From: Prolixibacteraceae bacterium
GTDB lineage: Bacteria > Bacteroidota > Bacteroidia > Bacteroidales > Prolixibacteraceae
Direction of reading: 5' to 3'
DNA length: 64,000 nt
NCBI GenBank assembly: GCA_028683385.1
Contig: JAQUIJ010000021.1
Coordinates: 28,644 to 92,643, forward strand
Shown: in pieces, positions 52,092-60,914 of the stretch
Layout of the letters: each line of letters opens with the position of its first letter
Position numbering within the stretch: position 1 is the stretch's first letter
Notes under the pieces: model-generated
Databases searched by the model: none
What the model saw: only the letters and a program-made list of their open reading frames with translations
Told to the model about the DNA's origin: nothing
Made by a program: the position numbers and the translations under genes

Positions 52092-53330
52092 CTAAGGCTG
52101 ATCTGTCCTGAGTGCTTGTTCAATATCGGCAATTAAGTCCTCAGCCCCCTCGATACCAACCGAAAGCCTCATCATGCCTGGGCGAATTCCCATCTTCTGA
52201 CGTTCGCTTTCTGGAAATTCGGCATAAATGGTTGAGTAGGGATGAATGATCAACGATTTATTGTCATTCAAATTAGTGGCACGGCGAATGATCTTCAGTC
52301 GGTTCATAAAACGGAAACATTCTTCCTGATTTGCAAGATCAAAAGTCATAACCGATCCGGGTACTCCACCGAATTGTTTCACGGCCAAATCATAATATTC
52401 CGAACTTTCTAGTCCAGGATAATCAACACGAGTTACTTTTTGATTTTGCTGAAAGTATTCACCCAATTTCATGCAATTCTGATAACAGCGATCTACCCGC
52501 AATTCCAGAATGTCGAGTCCTGCAATCATATAATTGGCTGTGTGGGCAGTCATTGGCATTCCCATGTTGCGGTAATAATTTTTCCGGAGACGGGCTATGA
52601 AAGCATCTTTTCCGAACTTTTCAGAGAACTTCAGGCAATTCGGATTTTTGCTCCAGTCGTACAATCCATTGTCAATAATCAATCCGCCAAACGAAGTAGC
52701 TCCACCTGAAATAAATTTTGTAGTTGACATTACTTCAACATGAACACCCAGCGATTTCGAACTGAAAACAGATGGCGGGGTGATGGTACTGTCAACAATC
52801 AGTAATATGTTGTGCTTGTTTGCAATTTCAGCAATCTGACTGATATCTGAGATTTCAAGTTGTGGATTGGTAACTGTTTCAAAATAGATGGCGCGAGTAT
52901 TTTTATCAATCAGCGGTTCTATTAATTCGGGTTTGGTGGTGTCAACAAAGCGGGTTTCCACTCCGTATGCCGAAAGACTTTGCTCGAACAAAGCAACCGT
53001 ATGGCCAAAAAGGTTTTTCCCTGAAATAATGTTATCGCCCTGTTTGCAGACGGCCAACATGGTTGCTGAAATTGCTGCCATTCCTGATGTAACAGCCAAT
53101 ACCTGATGTGCTCCGGTCAATGTTTTTACCTTGGTTTCGAAGTATTCAACTGTTGGGTTACTCGTTCTGGAATAGGTGTGTGCCGGAAGTTCTCCACGGA
53201 AGTTGGCCGCAATATCTTCAGCCGAATTAAATTCAAATGCCACTGACTCATAGATTGGCATAGCCAGTGCGTTATGTGGATCTTTTTTCGGGAAAGGTAT
53301 ATTGAGCGAGCGGGTTGTAAAATTTTTCAT
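52092..53330 (-). CDS. Cys/Met-metabolism PLP-dependent enzyme (gamma-lyase / O-acetylhomoserine sulfhydrylase type)
   Basis: A 412-residue PLP enzyme from the ATG at 53330. The PLP lysine is Lys205 in MSTTKFISGG, its aspartate partner Asp180 in LLIVDST, and the phosphate-binding Tyr-Ser-Arg is at 53-55 (HTYSRTSNPT). These are the marks of the family that includes methionine gamma-lyase, cystathionine gamma-synthase and O-acetylhomoserine sulfhydrylase. The precise reaction cannot be separated by eye. No SAM-type riboswitch is evident in the 212-base leader. Confidence 0.9.
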   Translation of the reverse strand: MKNFTTRSLNIPFPKKDPHNALAMPIYESVAFEFNSAEDIAANFRGELPAHTYSRTSNPTVEYFETKVKTLTGAHQVLAVTSGMAAISATMLAVCKQGDNIISGKNLFGHTVALFEQSLSAYGVETRFVDTTKPELIEPLIDKNTRAIYFETVTNPQLEISDISQIAEIANKHNILLIVDSTITPPSVFSSKSLGVHVEVMSTTKFISGGATSFGGLIIDNGLYDWSKNPNCLKFSEKFGKDAFIARLRKNYYRNMGMPMTAHTANYMIAGLDILELRVDRCYQNCMKLGEYFQQNQKVTRVDYPGLESSEYYDLAVKQFGGVPGSVMTFDLANQEECFRFMNRLKIIRRATNLNDNKSLIIHPYSTIYAEFPESERQKMGIRPGMMRLSVGIEGAEDLIADIEQALRTDQP

Positions 53331-53542
53331 TTTAATAAAATTTGGTTTTGACACCTTCTAAACGATTGCCTCAGCTTTTAGTTTTGTTGCTTAAACGACA
53401 AATTTGGTAATTATTTCAGAAATACCGGTAATTCTTCAAATTCAAATTCCACAGATCACGGAAACCATTCAATATTTTTATCTTTGGGCAACCCAAAAGG
53501 AGACCGGAGGATGGAAAACAAAATCAGGATGGTTATTTGTAA

Positions 53543-54199
53543 ATGATGAGAAAATTTGGATTGATGCTGTTTGTTCTTTTACCGATGCTGGTTTTTTCGC
53601 AAGCCAAATCGGTGAAAATTGCCGTGATGAAATACAACGGTGGCGGCGACTGGTACTCCAATCCAACATCGGTGCCCAACCTTATAACTTTTTGCAACGA
53701 CAACCTGAAAACTGATATCGATCCTGAGCCTGGAACGGTTGAGCCTGGAAGTCCCGATCTGTTCAATTACGCTTATGTGGATTTAACCGGCCACGGAAAT
53801 GTGTATTTCTCCGATTCCGAAGCTGCCAATCTTCGCCTTTACCTCGAATCGGGAGGCTTTTTGCAAATCAGTGATAACTATGGAATCGATCAGTTTATTC
53901 GTCGCGAGATGAAAAAGGTTTTTCCTGAACTCGATTTTATTGAACTTCCATTCGACCATCCAATCTATCATCAGAAATACCAGTTTCCTGATGGCCTTCC
54001 TAAAATTCACGAGCACGACGGCAAACCTGCTCAGGGTTTTGGGCTGATTTATAAAGGTCGGCTGGTATGTTTTTACAACTACGAATGCGATTTGGGTGAC
54101 GGTTGGGAAGACCGTTCGGTACATAATGACCCCGAAGATGTTCGCCAAAAAGCCCTGCAAATGGGAGCGAACATTATTTCGTACGTATTTAATCAGTGA
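53543..54199 (+). CDS. Secreted DUF4159 protein
   Basis: A 218-residue protein with a signal peptide ending LVFSQ. DUF4159 opens with VKIAVMKYNGGGDWYSNP and includes YVDLTGHGNVYFSDSEAANLRLYLESGGFLQI, a Rossmann-like arrangement related to glutamine-amidotransferase-like folds, and DLGDGWEDRSVHNDP near the end. In other genomes DUF4159 is linked to gliding and BatA-type operons, but here it is alone. The function is not known. Confidence 0.85.
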   Translation: MMRKFGLMLFVLLPMLVFSQAKSVKIAVMKYNGGGDWYSNPTSVPNLITFCNDNLKTDIDPEPGTVEPGSPDLFNYAYVDLTGHGNVYFSDSEAANLRLYLESGGFLQISDNYGIDQFIRREMKKVFPELDFIELPFDHPIYHQKYQFPDGLPKIHEHDGKPAQGFGLIYKGRLVCFYNYECDLGDGWEDRSVHNDPEDVRQKALQMGANIISYVFNQ

Positions 54200-54249
54200 A
54201 AATATGGCGTGGCTGATGAAGAGGTAATTGTCAGTTGCCACAGCCGGAA

Positions 54250-54612
54250 TTAATTTGAAGTTTTACAACGGTACAAAACTTTCATATTTGTTTCCTCAGC
54301 TTTATAACTTGAAATTTCGCTGTTGGCTATAGTCTTCACAATTTTTCCCTCACAGTCATACAAAATAATTGTTTGAACTCCATTACATAATGGGTCGGTC
54401 ATCATCGTGTAAAATACAGTTTGGTTGTTGTAATTTGCCTGTACGATCGACATTTCGCAGGAACAGTTAGTCATTGTATTTTTCATCTCTTTCAACCACG
54501 ATAGTTCTTCGATTGGATCGGTTAAATTGCAGACTGATTTGTTCGTATTTTCATCTTTACCACAACTAGCAACAACGAATATTGTTATAAGAAGTATGAA
54601 TATTTTTTTCAT
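54250..54612 (-). CDS. Small cysteine-rich lipoprotein, unknown function
   Basis: A 120-residue lipoprotein: MKKIFILLITIFVVASC with lipid-accepting Cys17. The mature part has six more cysteines (28, 50, 52, 76, 87, 116), an even number that could make disulfides in the periplasm. I do not recognise a family. The gene converges on the DUF4159 gene and is divergent from the propeller-phosphoesterase gene. Confidence 0.75.
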   Translation of the reverse strand: MKKIFILLITIFVVASCGKDENTNKSVCNLTDPIEELSWLKEMKNTMTNCSCEMSIVQANYNNQTVFYTMMTDPLCNGVQTIILYDCEGKIVKTIANSEISSYKAEETNMKVLYRCKTSN

Positions 54613-54767
54613 AAATTGGCTTTGTATTGTTACAGTTTAATTAAAGATGACTGGCAATTAGAAATAGTTGCGTAAGGTCAGTTGTAAAATATTTAAACTT
54701 CACTTCTTTTGTCATTAATTTGTGTATTGTTTTACGATATTTAAAAATTGCCTTAACCTCTTATTCA

Positions 54768-57440
54768 ATGAATATTTCAAAACTATTTTTAACAGTTGCT
54801 CTTCTAATTGCATTCACTTCAACTTTTGCTCAATCCTCGAAAAAGAGCAAAGAACAAGCTAAATACGACACCAGTTATGAGACGAAAACACTTTCGCCAA
54901 AAGATAATCCAAACTTGTTGTCGAATAACCGTTGGATTACTCCCGCTGGAATTCAGGTTTATTTTGGCAATCCCGTTTTAGAAAATCACGCATTGGATGT
55001 TGCCCTTTCGCCCGACGAAAAGTGGGTAGCCGTTGAAGGCCGCTACGAAGTGGTTATTCTTTCAGCCGAAAGCGGGGAGCTGGTTGCCAACTTGCCATTG
55101 ACTGGATTAGTTCCGACACAAAACCTGATGAATACCTTCTCCGGAATTTGTTGGACTCAGGAAGCGAATGAGTATAGATTATACTGGGGAGCCGTTGGAA
55201 ACAAAGGTGTTTCGTTTGCTCTGGAAGCTGTATGGGATGGCAGGAAATTAGTTGGAAGTGATTCCTTTATTTTTCAGACTGAAGCACCCGCCGGTTCGGC
55301 TCTACCCAACGAGATTTTGGCTCAAAAAGAGTCTGGCAAAAATTATCTGTACGTTGTTTTGAATGGTACCAATCAGGTCGTAAAACTCGACTTTGACACA
55401 AAAGCCAGAATATGGACAAGCCCGGTAGGCGTGGCACCTTTCGGGATTGCCAAAGCCAACGGGAAAATCTATGTGACCAACTGGGCTGGCTCAGTTCCCG
55501 ATAAAAATGACATTAATGTGGCCGGAGTTCCTTGGGGAAGCGCAAAAGTTGACCCGCGAACTGGCGCTACGCGCGAAGGAACCGTTTCGGTTTTAGACCC
55601 GAAAACCGGTATGGTGCTGAAAGAAATTACTGTTGGCCTGCATCCGAATGATATTATTGCCAGCGCCGATGAGAAATTTATTTTTGTGGCCAATGCCAAC
55701 AGCGATAACGTCAGCGCCATTTCAACATCGACTGACGAGGTTGCTGAAACCATTTCGGTCAGGTTAAATCCTGACAAAAATACATTTTGGGGCGATTCGC
55801 CCAATGGTTTGGGGCTGTCGAAAGACGGCAAAAAGTTGTACGTGGCTAATGGAATGGACAATGCGCTGGCCGTAATCGAGTTGGGTAAAAAATCAGCCAC
55901 AAAATCTTCTGAGAATGTCAGTGAAATAGAGGGTTTTATACCTACCGGAGCTTATCCGGGAGCAGTAATAGAAACGAGTAAAAACAAACTTTTTGTGGCG
56001 AATATTGAAGGTGAAAGTGCAAAGATTCCAACTCAGGCAGTTGGTTCGCTCAATGTTTCATATAATTCACATAAACAAACAGCTTCGGTTTCAATTATTC
56101 CTGTTCCTGATGAGAAACAACTAAAAGCATTTACCAAAACTGTTGAGCAGTCAAACCAGCTTTTCAGGCTGGCTTTGCTCGAAAAAATGCCACGAAAAAC
56201 GGCGAAACCTGTTTGCGTTCCTGAACGGATTGGCGAACCTTCCGTTTTTAAACATGTGCTTTACATTATCAAGGAAAACCGCACGTATGACCAGATTCTG
56301 GGCGATGTAAAAAAAGGTGATGGCGATTCAACGCTCACCATTTTTGGGCAAAAAAATACGCCGAACACGCACTCACTCGTCGATAAATACATGTTGCTCG
56401 ACAATTTTTATGTCTCCGGAAAATGTTCTGCTGAAGGACATCAGTGGACCGATGCTTCCATCGTGACCGATTACATTGAGAAAGATGTGCGCGCCTGGAT
56501 TCGTAGTTATCCGCATGTTCAGGAAGATGCCTTGGTGTATGCTCCAACTGGATTTATCTGGGACAATGCATTGAAACATGGTAAAAACGTGCGTATTTAT
56601 GGCGAGGCTTCAACTCCTGAATACGATAAAAATCATACCTGGACTTCTATTTATAAAACTTTTCTGAATCAGGAAAAATTTGAATTCACCAATCATACAA
56701 CCATCAAACCTGTCGAAGCTATTTTGAGTCCGACTTATCCGTCGTACGATGATCACCAGATTCCGGATGTTTTGCGTGCCCGGACTTTTATCGATGAACT
56801 TAAAAAATATGAAGCGATGGATGGCGATCAGTTGCCCGAATTGATGGTAATGGCGCTTCCTAACGATCACACGGGAGGTACCCGCCCTGGCTTGCCCACG
56901 CCGCGTGCCATGGTTGCCGACAACGATCTGGCGCTGGGTCAAATTATTGAAGCGCTTACCAAAAGCCGGTTTTGGGTAAATACTGTAGTTTTTATCACCG
57001 AAGACGATTCGCAGTCGGGTTGGGATCACGTGTCAGCCTACCGCACCGTTGGAATGGTGATCAGTCCATATTCGCGGACGGGCGAAGTTATGCGCACCAA
57101 TTACAATCAGCCGTCGATGGTACGCACCATCGAGCAAATATTGGGTCTTCCGCCAATGAACATTATGGATGCCACGGCCAAACCTATGTTCGACTGTTTC
57201 AGCGGAAAAGCTGATTTAACGCCATACCAAACGATTAAAAACCAGATTCCGCTGGATGAAATGAACCCGCCACTCTCGGCATTGAAAGGAACTTCACTCC
57301 GTTATGCCCAGAAAAGTATGGAACCGCAATTCGACGGAATTGATTCGGGTGACGACGATTTGTTTAACCGCATTCTGTGGTATGCGATGAAAGAAAAAGG
57401 CAAATATCCAAAGCGGTACAGCGGAAAAGACGAGGATTAA
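54768..57440 (+). CDS. Secreted fusion of a YVTN beta-propeller and a phosphoesterase domain
   Basis: An 890-residue protein from the ATG at 54768 (signal peptide ending TFAQ); an in-frame TTG at 54720 lacks a signal. Residues about 50-450 are a seven-bladed propeller with YVTN-type repeats (KIYVTNWAGS, KFIFVANANSDNVSAI, KKLYVANGMDNALAVI, NKLFVANIEGES). Residues about 500-840 are a phosphoesterase/acid-phosphatase domain of the PF04185 type (VLYIIKENRTYDQILGD, SAEGHQWTDASI, LPNDHTGG, ITEDDSQSGWDHVSAYRT). Probable periplasmic or surface phosphatase; substrate unknown. Single gene. Confidence 0.87.
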   Translation: MNISKLFLTVALLIAFTSTFAQSSKKSKEQAKYDTSYETKTLSPKDNPNLLSNNRWITPAGIQVYFGNPVLENHALDVALSPDEKWVAVEGRYEVVILSAESGELVANLPLTGLVPTQNLMNTFSGICWTQEANEYRLYWGAVGNKGVSFALEAVWDGRKLVGSDSFIFQTEAPAGSALPNEILAQKESGKNYLYVVLNGTNQVVKLDFDTKARIWTSPVGVAPFGIAKANGKIYVTNWAGSVPDKNDINVAGVPWGSAKVDPRTGATREGTVSVLDPKTGMVLKEITVGLHPNDIIASADEKFIFVANANSDNVSAISTSTDEVAETISVRLNPDKNTFWGDSPNGLGLSKDGKKLYVANGMDNALAVIELGKKSATKSSENVSEIEGFIPTGAYPGAVIETSKNKLFVANIEGESAKIPTQAVGSLNVSYNSHKQTASVSIIPVPDEKQLKAFTKTVEQSNQLFRLALLEKMPRKTAKPVCVPERIGEPSVFKHVLYIIKENRTYDQILGDVKKGDGDSTLTIFGQKNTPNTHSLVDKYMLLDNFYVSGKCSAEGHQWTDASIVTDYIEKDVRAWIRSYPHVQEDALVYAPTGFIWDNALKHGKNVRIYGEASTPEYDKNHTWTSIYKTFLNQEKFEFTNHTTIKPVEAILSPTYPSYDDHQIPDVLRARTFIDELKKYEAMDGDQLPELMVMALPNDHTGGTRPGLPTPRAMVADNDLALGQIIEALTKSRFWVNTVVFITEDDSQSGWDHVSAYRTVGMVISPYSRTGEVMRTNYNQPSMVRTIEQILGLPPMNIMDATAKPMFDCFSGKADLTPYQTIKNQIPLDEMNPPLSALKGTSLRYAQKSMEPQFDGIDSGDDDLFNRILWYAMKEKGKYPKRYSGKDED

Positions 57441-57525
57441 AGAGGCATCCTTTATCAAGCTAAAATAAATCAACTTGAGATTATGATTTAACATTGTAAT
57501 ACTTATCTTAGCGAGAAAAAGAATT

Positions 57526-58419
57526 ATGTCTTCATTAATAAACGATCTTCAGGAAAAGAAAAACTCGTTAAGTGAGTTTGAAAGCATAGCTGTAAGGGTT
57601 TTGGAATATCTTCCGAACGTTCTCAACGAGAAACTAATGAAGAAAAATGGATATAACATTCACATGGCTGAAAGTGCAGGGACACGAAAATTCATCAGGC
57701 CTATAAATCAAAGACTTTTCATCTATTCTGCTGATGATTTTAAAAGTAAACAGGCTAGCTTTAGGCAGGCAATTGAAAAAATGAAGATAAGGAATGAGTT
57801 TTGGACTATTGCTGAGAAGGAATTGATAGATAGTTATTTATATACAATACAGCAGTCAATTGGAGCTGGATTTGATTTACTTGCAAATCCAAATAGCGCC
57901 AGAAAACATGTTGGAAATCGTTTTGAAGAATTGGTAAAAGTTATTTTTACAGAAATCGGTGTTGCCAATAAAAAGACTGTACTTCAGATTCCATATCAGA
58001 CTGATGAAGGAGAGAAAACTTACAAATGCGAAAACGATCTGATTCTTTCTCCATACCCCAGCGTAAAATCAACCGGGAGACATCTTGACGAACACGAAAT
58101 TGTTGTCTCGGTAAAGACTACATCGAAAGATAGAATGGGTAAGATGTTTATTGATAAGATTTTACTGGAACGGTTTGTAAAGCATGATCAGAAAGTAATT
58201 GGGATTTTTTTGAATGATGTTCAGCGGAAAGAAGACAATAACATCAGCTTTACATTGGTTTCTGGATTATTTATGGTTTATTCAAATTTTTTGACTGAAC
58301 TTGAAGGAATATATTATCTCGATCCGCCGCCAAATTCATTGAAAGAACCGTATAACAATTACATGAAGCCATTTTCAGAACTAGTTACCAAGGATATCTG
58401 GAGCTTATTAACCTCTTAA
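57526..58419 (+). CDS. Type II restriction endonuclease, PD-(D/E)XK type
   Basis: A 297-residue protein convergent with, and overlapping by 12 bases, a DNA methyltransferase gene. The probable nuclease core is GNRFEELV (Glu134/135), CENDLIL (Asp171) and EIVVSVKTTSKDRMGK (Lys197). The KTTxKDR motif resembles EcoRII-C/BsaWI-like enzymes, in which the usual D/E before the catalytic Lys is shifted. The N-terminal 110 residues are helical and may bind DNA. The recognition site is unknown. The AT-rich sequence, with more AAA/ATA codons than its neighbours, hints at horizontal transfer. Confidence 0.75.
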   Translation: MSSLINDLQEKKNSLSEFESIAVRVLEYLPNVLNEKLMKKNGYNIHMAESAGTRKFIRPINQRLFIYSADDFKSKQASFRQAIEKMKIRNEFWTIAEKELIDSYLYTIQQSIGAGFDLLANPNSARKHVGNRFEELVKVIFTEIGVANKKTVLQIPYQTDEGEKTYKCENDLILSPYPSVKSTGRHLDEHEIVVSVKTTSKDRMGKMFIDKILLERFVKHDQKVIGIFLNDVQRKEDNNISFTLVSGLFMVYSNFLTELEGIYYLDPPPNSLKEPYNNYMKPFSELVTKDIWSLLTS

Positions 58420-59478
58420 TTTTGATCGCCTTTTTTGTGATTCTACTTCGTCTTTTCCTTGTAATATCCTGTTGATGTGGTTTTTGTCTTTCAGTCTGTG
58501 TTTAATTATTTCACAATATTCATCTTCTAGCTCGGTGCCAATCCAACGTCTTTTATAGGCTTCGGCTACGGCATAAGTTGTTCCCGATCCTCCAAATGGG
58601 TCAAGAATTAAGCTGTCGGGATTCGATGATGAAAGGATTATTTTACGCAATAACTCTACAGGCTTTTGAGTAAGGTGGGTAGTTCTTTCCCATGATCCGT
58701 TCGAAATCGTTGGTATTTCAAATACGTCTTTGGGTTTAGCACCTAAAGGGTTTGGTGTCCATTCGTAATTGCCATTTTTCCCATTCGCAAACTGAGAGGT
58801 TTCTGCTTGCCCTCTTTCTGGATATTTGAGAGTGTGTTCATTGTATGGAATTCTCACTTCATCAATATTAAAGATAAAATCTTTGCTTTTTCGAAGGTGC
58901 AAAATGCTTTCGTGTGACCGCCCCCAATCATTTCCTAAATTTCCTTTGTTTCGGTAAAACCAAACTAACCACTTGCATCCTTGAAATAAATGCGAAGCGC
59001 TCCATTTCAGGTCGGCTAATATTTCTGAAAATCCACAGATATATAGTGAACCTGTTTTCTTTAAAACCCGATGGGCTTCTTTTATCCACATCATGCTCCA
59101 TTCAACATATTCTTTTTGCGAAGAAAATGTATCCCATTCTGCTTTTTTGATGTTATACGGAGGATCGGCGAAAATTAGGTCAACCGATTCATTCTCTAAT
59201 GTTTTTAGAAATTCAATGGCATCAATTTGATAAAATTTCCCATATTCAGTTTCAAAATAAGGTTCTGTTTCTAGCTCTAATAGATTCTGATTTCCGTATT
59301 TCAATTCAAGTTGCAACTCTTCTACCATTGATAAAACGCTGCTTTCAGGATAAACCCTGTAATTGTTTATAGGATGACGAACACTCTCGAATTTTTTTGA
59401 TTTATCCCAGCGACGAAGCGTTTCGCTGCTTACTCCCAATATCTTGGCGGCTTCTCCAACTTTTACATATTTCCCCAT
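58408..59478 (-). CDS. Beta-class DNA methyltransferase with an N-terminal MerR-like HTH
   Basis: A 356-residue adenine-N6 (or cytosine-N4) DNA methyltransferase that protects the genome from the partner nuclease. Residues 5-45 (VKVGEAAKILGVSSETLRRWD and VRHPINNYRVY) form a MerR/IS607-resolvase-like winged helix fused to the enzyme. The catalytic DPPY is at 105-108, and the SAM-binding DPFGGSGTT is at 293-301, preceded by HLTQKP; this IV-then-I order is beta class. A palindrome lies 8 bases upstream of the ATG, so the HTH could regulate its own gene. The start is the ATG at 59478. Confidence 0.9.
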   Translation of the reverse strand: MGKYVKVGEAAKILGVSSETLRRWDKSKKFESVRHPINNYRVYPESSVLSMVEELQLELKYGNQNLLELETEPYFETEYGKFYQIDAIEFLKTLENESVDLIFADPPYNIKKAEWDTFSSQKEYVEWSMMWIKEAHRVLKKTGSLYICGFSEILADLKWSASHLFQGCKWLVWFYRNKGNLGNDWGRSHESILHLRKSKDFIFNIDEVRIPYNEHTLKYPERGQAETSQFANGKNGNYEWTPNPLGAKPKDVFEIPTISNGSWERTTHLTQKPVELLRKIILSSSNPDSLILDPFGGSGTTYAVAEAYKRRWIGTELEDEYCEIIKHRLKDKNHINRILQGKDEVESQKRRSKLRG

Positions 59479-59486
59479 ATTCAAAA

Positions 59487-59510
59487 GTTAAACCTTACAC
59501 AAGGTTATAC
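59487..59510. promoter_or_regulatory. Palindrome upstream of the methyltransferase gene, candidate autoregulatory operator
   Basis: Ten-base arms GTTAAACCTT and AAGGTTATAC match at 8 of 10 positions around ACAC, with a perfect 6-bp core (AACCTT/AAGGTT). It sits 8 bases before the ATG of a methyltransferase with a MerR-like DNA-binding domain. Confidence 0.5.
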
Positions 59511-59649
59511 AACAAATATACAAATAGATTTTAACGCACAACATTGTCTTGAAAAAAATAGTCGTTTAAACATGGTGAAATCTTAAGTGATTTGATATGT
59601 TGTAGAATTTTATAATGTTACTGATTGATAATCATCAACAACAATTGAC

Positions 59650-59696
59650 TTGGGTTAAAACTCTCAGAACAAAAATTCTTTGTACTTTTGACCCAA
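59650..59696 (+). promoter_or_regulatory. Promoter-like site with an overlapping inverted repeat before the DUF5063 operon
   Basis: TACTTTTG at 59683-59690 fits the TAnnTTTG -7 consensus and lies 22 bases before the ATG. It is partly covered by an inverted repeat of 11-base arms (59650-59660 and 59686-59696, 10 of 11 matching), so access to the promoter could be controlled. Confidence 0.45.
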
Positions 59697-59712
59697 TTTT
59701 AGAACAATTTTC

Positions 59713-60336
59713 ATGAGTGATGAAGGATTAAACAGTTTGGTGTATTCGAAAAATGTAATTGAATTAATTACCGTTGCCAACGAATTTTGTAGTTTTCTCG
59801 AACGGTCGGATGAAATGGAATCGGCTGATTTCCTGAGCCGGCTGCAAAAAATGCTTCCTCTTTTATACCTCAAAGCCAGTTTGCTTCCCAAGTTTGAATT
59901 CGAGGCTGATGACGACCTTGAAAAGTATGTAACTGAGGTAGAATACAACCTCATTCAGCAAAAAATACTTGCCCACACTGGAGCCGGAGACGATTATCAG
60001 GAAGTATTCATCCAGGGAATGCAGTTTAGCGAATCGGCGCTAACTTCAAGTATCGCTGAAAATGTGGCTGATGTTTATCAGGACATGAAAGATCTGATTA
60101 TGTCGTTTCGCACTATGAATGATGAGGTTATGGAGCAGGCGCTTTGGGAATGTCAAAGCAATTTTGCCCAGATTTGGGGGCAGAAACTTGTAAACTGCCT
60201 GCGTGCTGTGCACAACCTGATTTACAGTGAAAATAATACAGATGAAGATTCCCTTCAGGAGGGAAACCCAAATAATGAATTAAAGAATAAGAATCCGGAC
60301 TGGTTGAACGACCGGTTTTCGTTTCAGGGAGAATAA
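59713..60336 (+). CDS. DUF5063 protein
   Basis: A 207-residue cytoplasmic helical protein of the DUF5063 family, common in Bacteroidota (VANEFCSFLE near the start, LLYLKASLLP, then VADVYQDMKDLIMSFR). The function is unknown. Its C-terminal 30 residues are hydrophilic and probably disordered. It is the first gene of a tight rightward operon: the exonuclease gene follows after three bases, and rlmI two bases after that. Confidence 0.82.
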   Translation: MSDEGLNSLVYSKNVIELITVANEFCSFLERSDEMESADFLSRLQKMLPLLYLKASLLPKFEFEADDDLEKYVTEVEYNLIQQKILAHTGAGDDYQEVFIQGMQFSESALTSSIAENVADVYQDMKDLIMSFRTMNDEVMEQALWECQSNFAQIWGQKLVNCLRAVHNLIYSENNTDEDSLQEGNPNNELKNKNPDWLNDRFSFQGE

Positions 60337-60339
60337 AAA

Positions 60340-60912
60340 ATGTACAGGGAAAGTATTGATAAAGATGAATTAGCAGAATTACCACTTATTCAGTTTGAAG
60401 GCGATATTACATTGGTGGAGTCGAAGGAAGATTATCTGGCTTCGATAGAATACTTGTCTCAGCAAACTTTGCTGGGATTTGATACTGAAACCAAACCTGC
60501 ATTTAAAAAAGGGGTTGTTTACGAAGTTGCATTGTTGCAATTGGCTACCGAAGAGCGTGCCTTTTTGTTCCGATTGAATAAAATAGGCTTGCCAAACGGG
60601 TTAAAAAGCATCCTTGAAAATCCTGAAATACAAAAAATAGGTGTTGCCATTCGCGATGACATCAAAGGTCTTCAGAAACTGAATAATTTTAAACCGGGCG
60701 GATTTGTTGAACTTCAGGATCATGTGAAAGATTTTGGAATTCAGGATTTTAGCTTGAAGAAATTATCGGCAATTGTTTTGGGTTACCGCATTTCGAAAGC
60801 CCAGCGGGTTACCAATTGGGAAGCTCCTGATTTGACTGAAGCACAGCAGATTTATGCCGCCACCGACGCCTGGATTTCTCATCGTATTTTTGAATCACTC
60901 AATCAGCAATAA
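60340..60912 (+). CDS. 3'-5' exonuclease, RNase D/WRN-like DEDD family
   Basis: A 190-residue nuclease with the DEDD residues: LLGFDTETKPAF (Asp48, Glu50), the middle aspartate in VAIRDDIKGL, and the last in YAATDAWISHRIFE (the DEDDy-type YxxxD, with Tyr before Ala-Ala-Thr-Asp). Stand-alone domain without the HRDC domains of RNase D, as in the small WRN-type exonucleases. It may trim structured RNA or DNA; co-transcription with an rRNA methyltransferase favours an RNA role. Confidence 0.88.
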   Translation: MYRESIDKDELAELPLIQFEGDITLVESKEDYLASIEYLSQQTLLGFDTETKPAFKKGVVYEVALLQLATEERAFLFRLNKIGLPNGLKSILENPEIQKIGVAIRDDIKGLQKLNNFKPGGFVELQDHVKDFGIQDFSLKKLSAIVLGYRISKAQRVTNWEAPDLTEAQQIYAATDAWISHRIFESLNQQ

Positions 60913-60914
60913 AC

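Noticed and set aside
53331..53542. Possible SAM-sensing riboswitch upstream of the Cys/Met PLP enzyme
   Set aside because: I looked for the conserved cores of known SAM riboswitches in the leader on the minus strand and could not find them.
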